Positions 5,708 to 5,768 of a stretch of DNA of 5,768 nt are shown here, in pieces; the first letter of the stretch is position 1, and every line of letters starts with the position of its first letter. The position numbers were made by a program, and so were the translations under genes. The DNA is from Ferruginibacter sp. (lineage in GTDB: Bacteria > Bacteroidota > Bacteroidia > Chitinophagales > Chitinophagaceae), in assembly GCA_018882645.1 (NCBI GenBank), contig VERM01000114.1, positions 1-5,768 of the forward strand. The letters are read 5' to 3'. The notes beneath the pieces are model-generated. The model was not told where the DNA came from. It worked only from the letters and a program-made list of their open reading frames with translations, and did not search any database.

Positions 5708-5768
5708 ATGTCAAAATCAAGACGCAGTTTTACAGTAGAGCAAAAGCTCTCAATTATTAATGAATCTG
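5708..5768 (+). CDS. IS3-type transposase OrfA, N-terminal 20 codons only
   Basis: From ATG 5708 the frame reads MSKSRRSFTVEQKLSIINES and runs off the window. The basic start followed by F-T-x-E-x-K-L-x-I-I is the usual opening of IS3/IS911-type OrfA proteins, which supply the helix-turn-helix that binds the IS ends and are joined to OrfB (DDE catalytic domain) by frameshifting. Only the very start is visible, so the subgroup and completeness are unknown. Confidence 0.7.
   Translation, partial: MSKSRRSFTVEQKLSIINES

Larger units (their letters stand above)
5643..5768 (+). mobile_element. left end of an IS3-like insertion sequence, cut by window edge
   Basis: The mntA homology stops at about 5642 and an unrelated sequence begins TGTATTAGCCCCCTAAATAT and continues TTTGGACTA, resembling IS3-family ends, which start with TG and often carry a CCCCC run followed by a TTGGAC-like stretch. 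A transposase OrfA start follows at 5708. The exact boundary is inferred to within a few bases, because neither the other end nor the target duplication is in the window. Confidence 0.65.

Overview
The window looks like a chromosomal segment of a Bacteroidota bacterium, possibly of the Chitinophagia/Sphingobacteriia type. The reasons are moderate to low G+C, A-rich start regions without Shine-Dalgarno motifs, a perfect TAnnTTTG promoter element upstream of the fic gene, and protein families common in that phylum (DUF2461, NUMOD4/HNH, Fic with a C-terminal winged helix, MntA/HepT). The taxon is inferred from style and remembered families, not from a database search.

Layout. Positions 1-1649 carry the 3' four fifths of ligA, the essential NAD-dependent DNA ligase; the first ~127 codons, including the nucleotidyl-accepting lysine, lie outside the window. 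It is followed by a NUMOD4/HNH-type putative endonuclease with a C-terminal helix-turn-helix (1741-2304), closed by a very strong intrinsic terminator (2325-2358), and then by an intact DUF2461 gene (2377-3039).

From 3040 to the end the region is accessory and decayed. First comes a broken fic remnant with two in-frame stops (about 3042-3239). Next is the catalytic C-terminal piece of a tyrosine recombinase with its H-x-x-R, His and Tyr residues still readable (3306-3479). Then follow a 10-bp inverted repeat and a 30-bp repeat, an intact class II fic gene (3776-4837), and a second copy of the 30-bp repeat (29/30 identical). The fic gene is thus bracketed by two direct repeats about 1.34 kb apart, one of them close to a recombinase remnant, which suggests a past or present mobile cassette or integration hotspot.

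On the minus strand, convergent with fic, is an mntA-hepT toxin-antitoxin pair (5642 down to 5003). The genes overlap by 14 bases, as expected for a translationally coupled pair. Both are damaged: hepT has an in-frame TAA at codon 24, and mntA has lost its start codon where an incoming IS3-like element begins (about 5643). The first 20 codons of that element's OrfA are visible at the right edge.

Overall, a housekeeping gene (ligA) lies next to a small island of toxin-type genes (two fic, one hepT/mntA) in various states of decay, with recombinase and IS traces. Only the second fic gene, the DUF2461 gene and the NUMOD4/HNH gene look intact.
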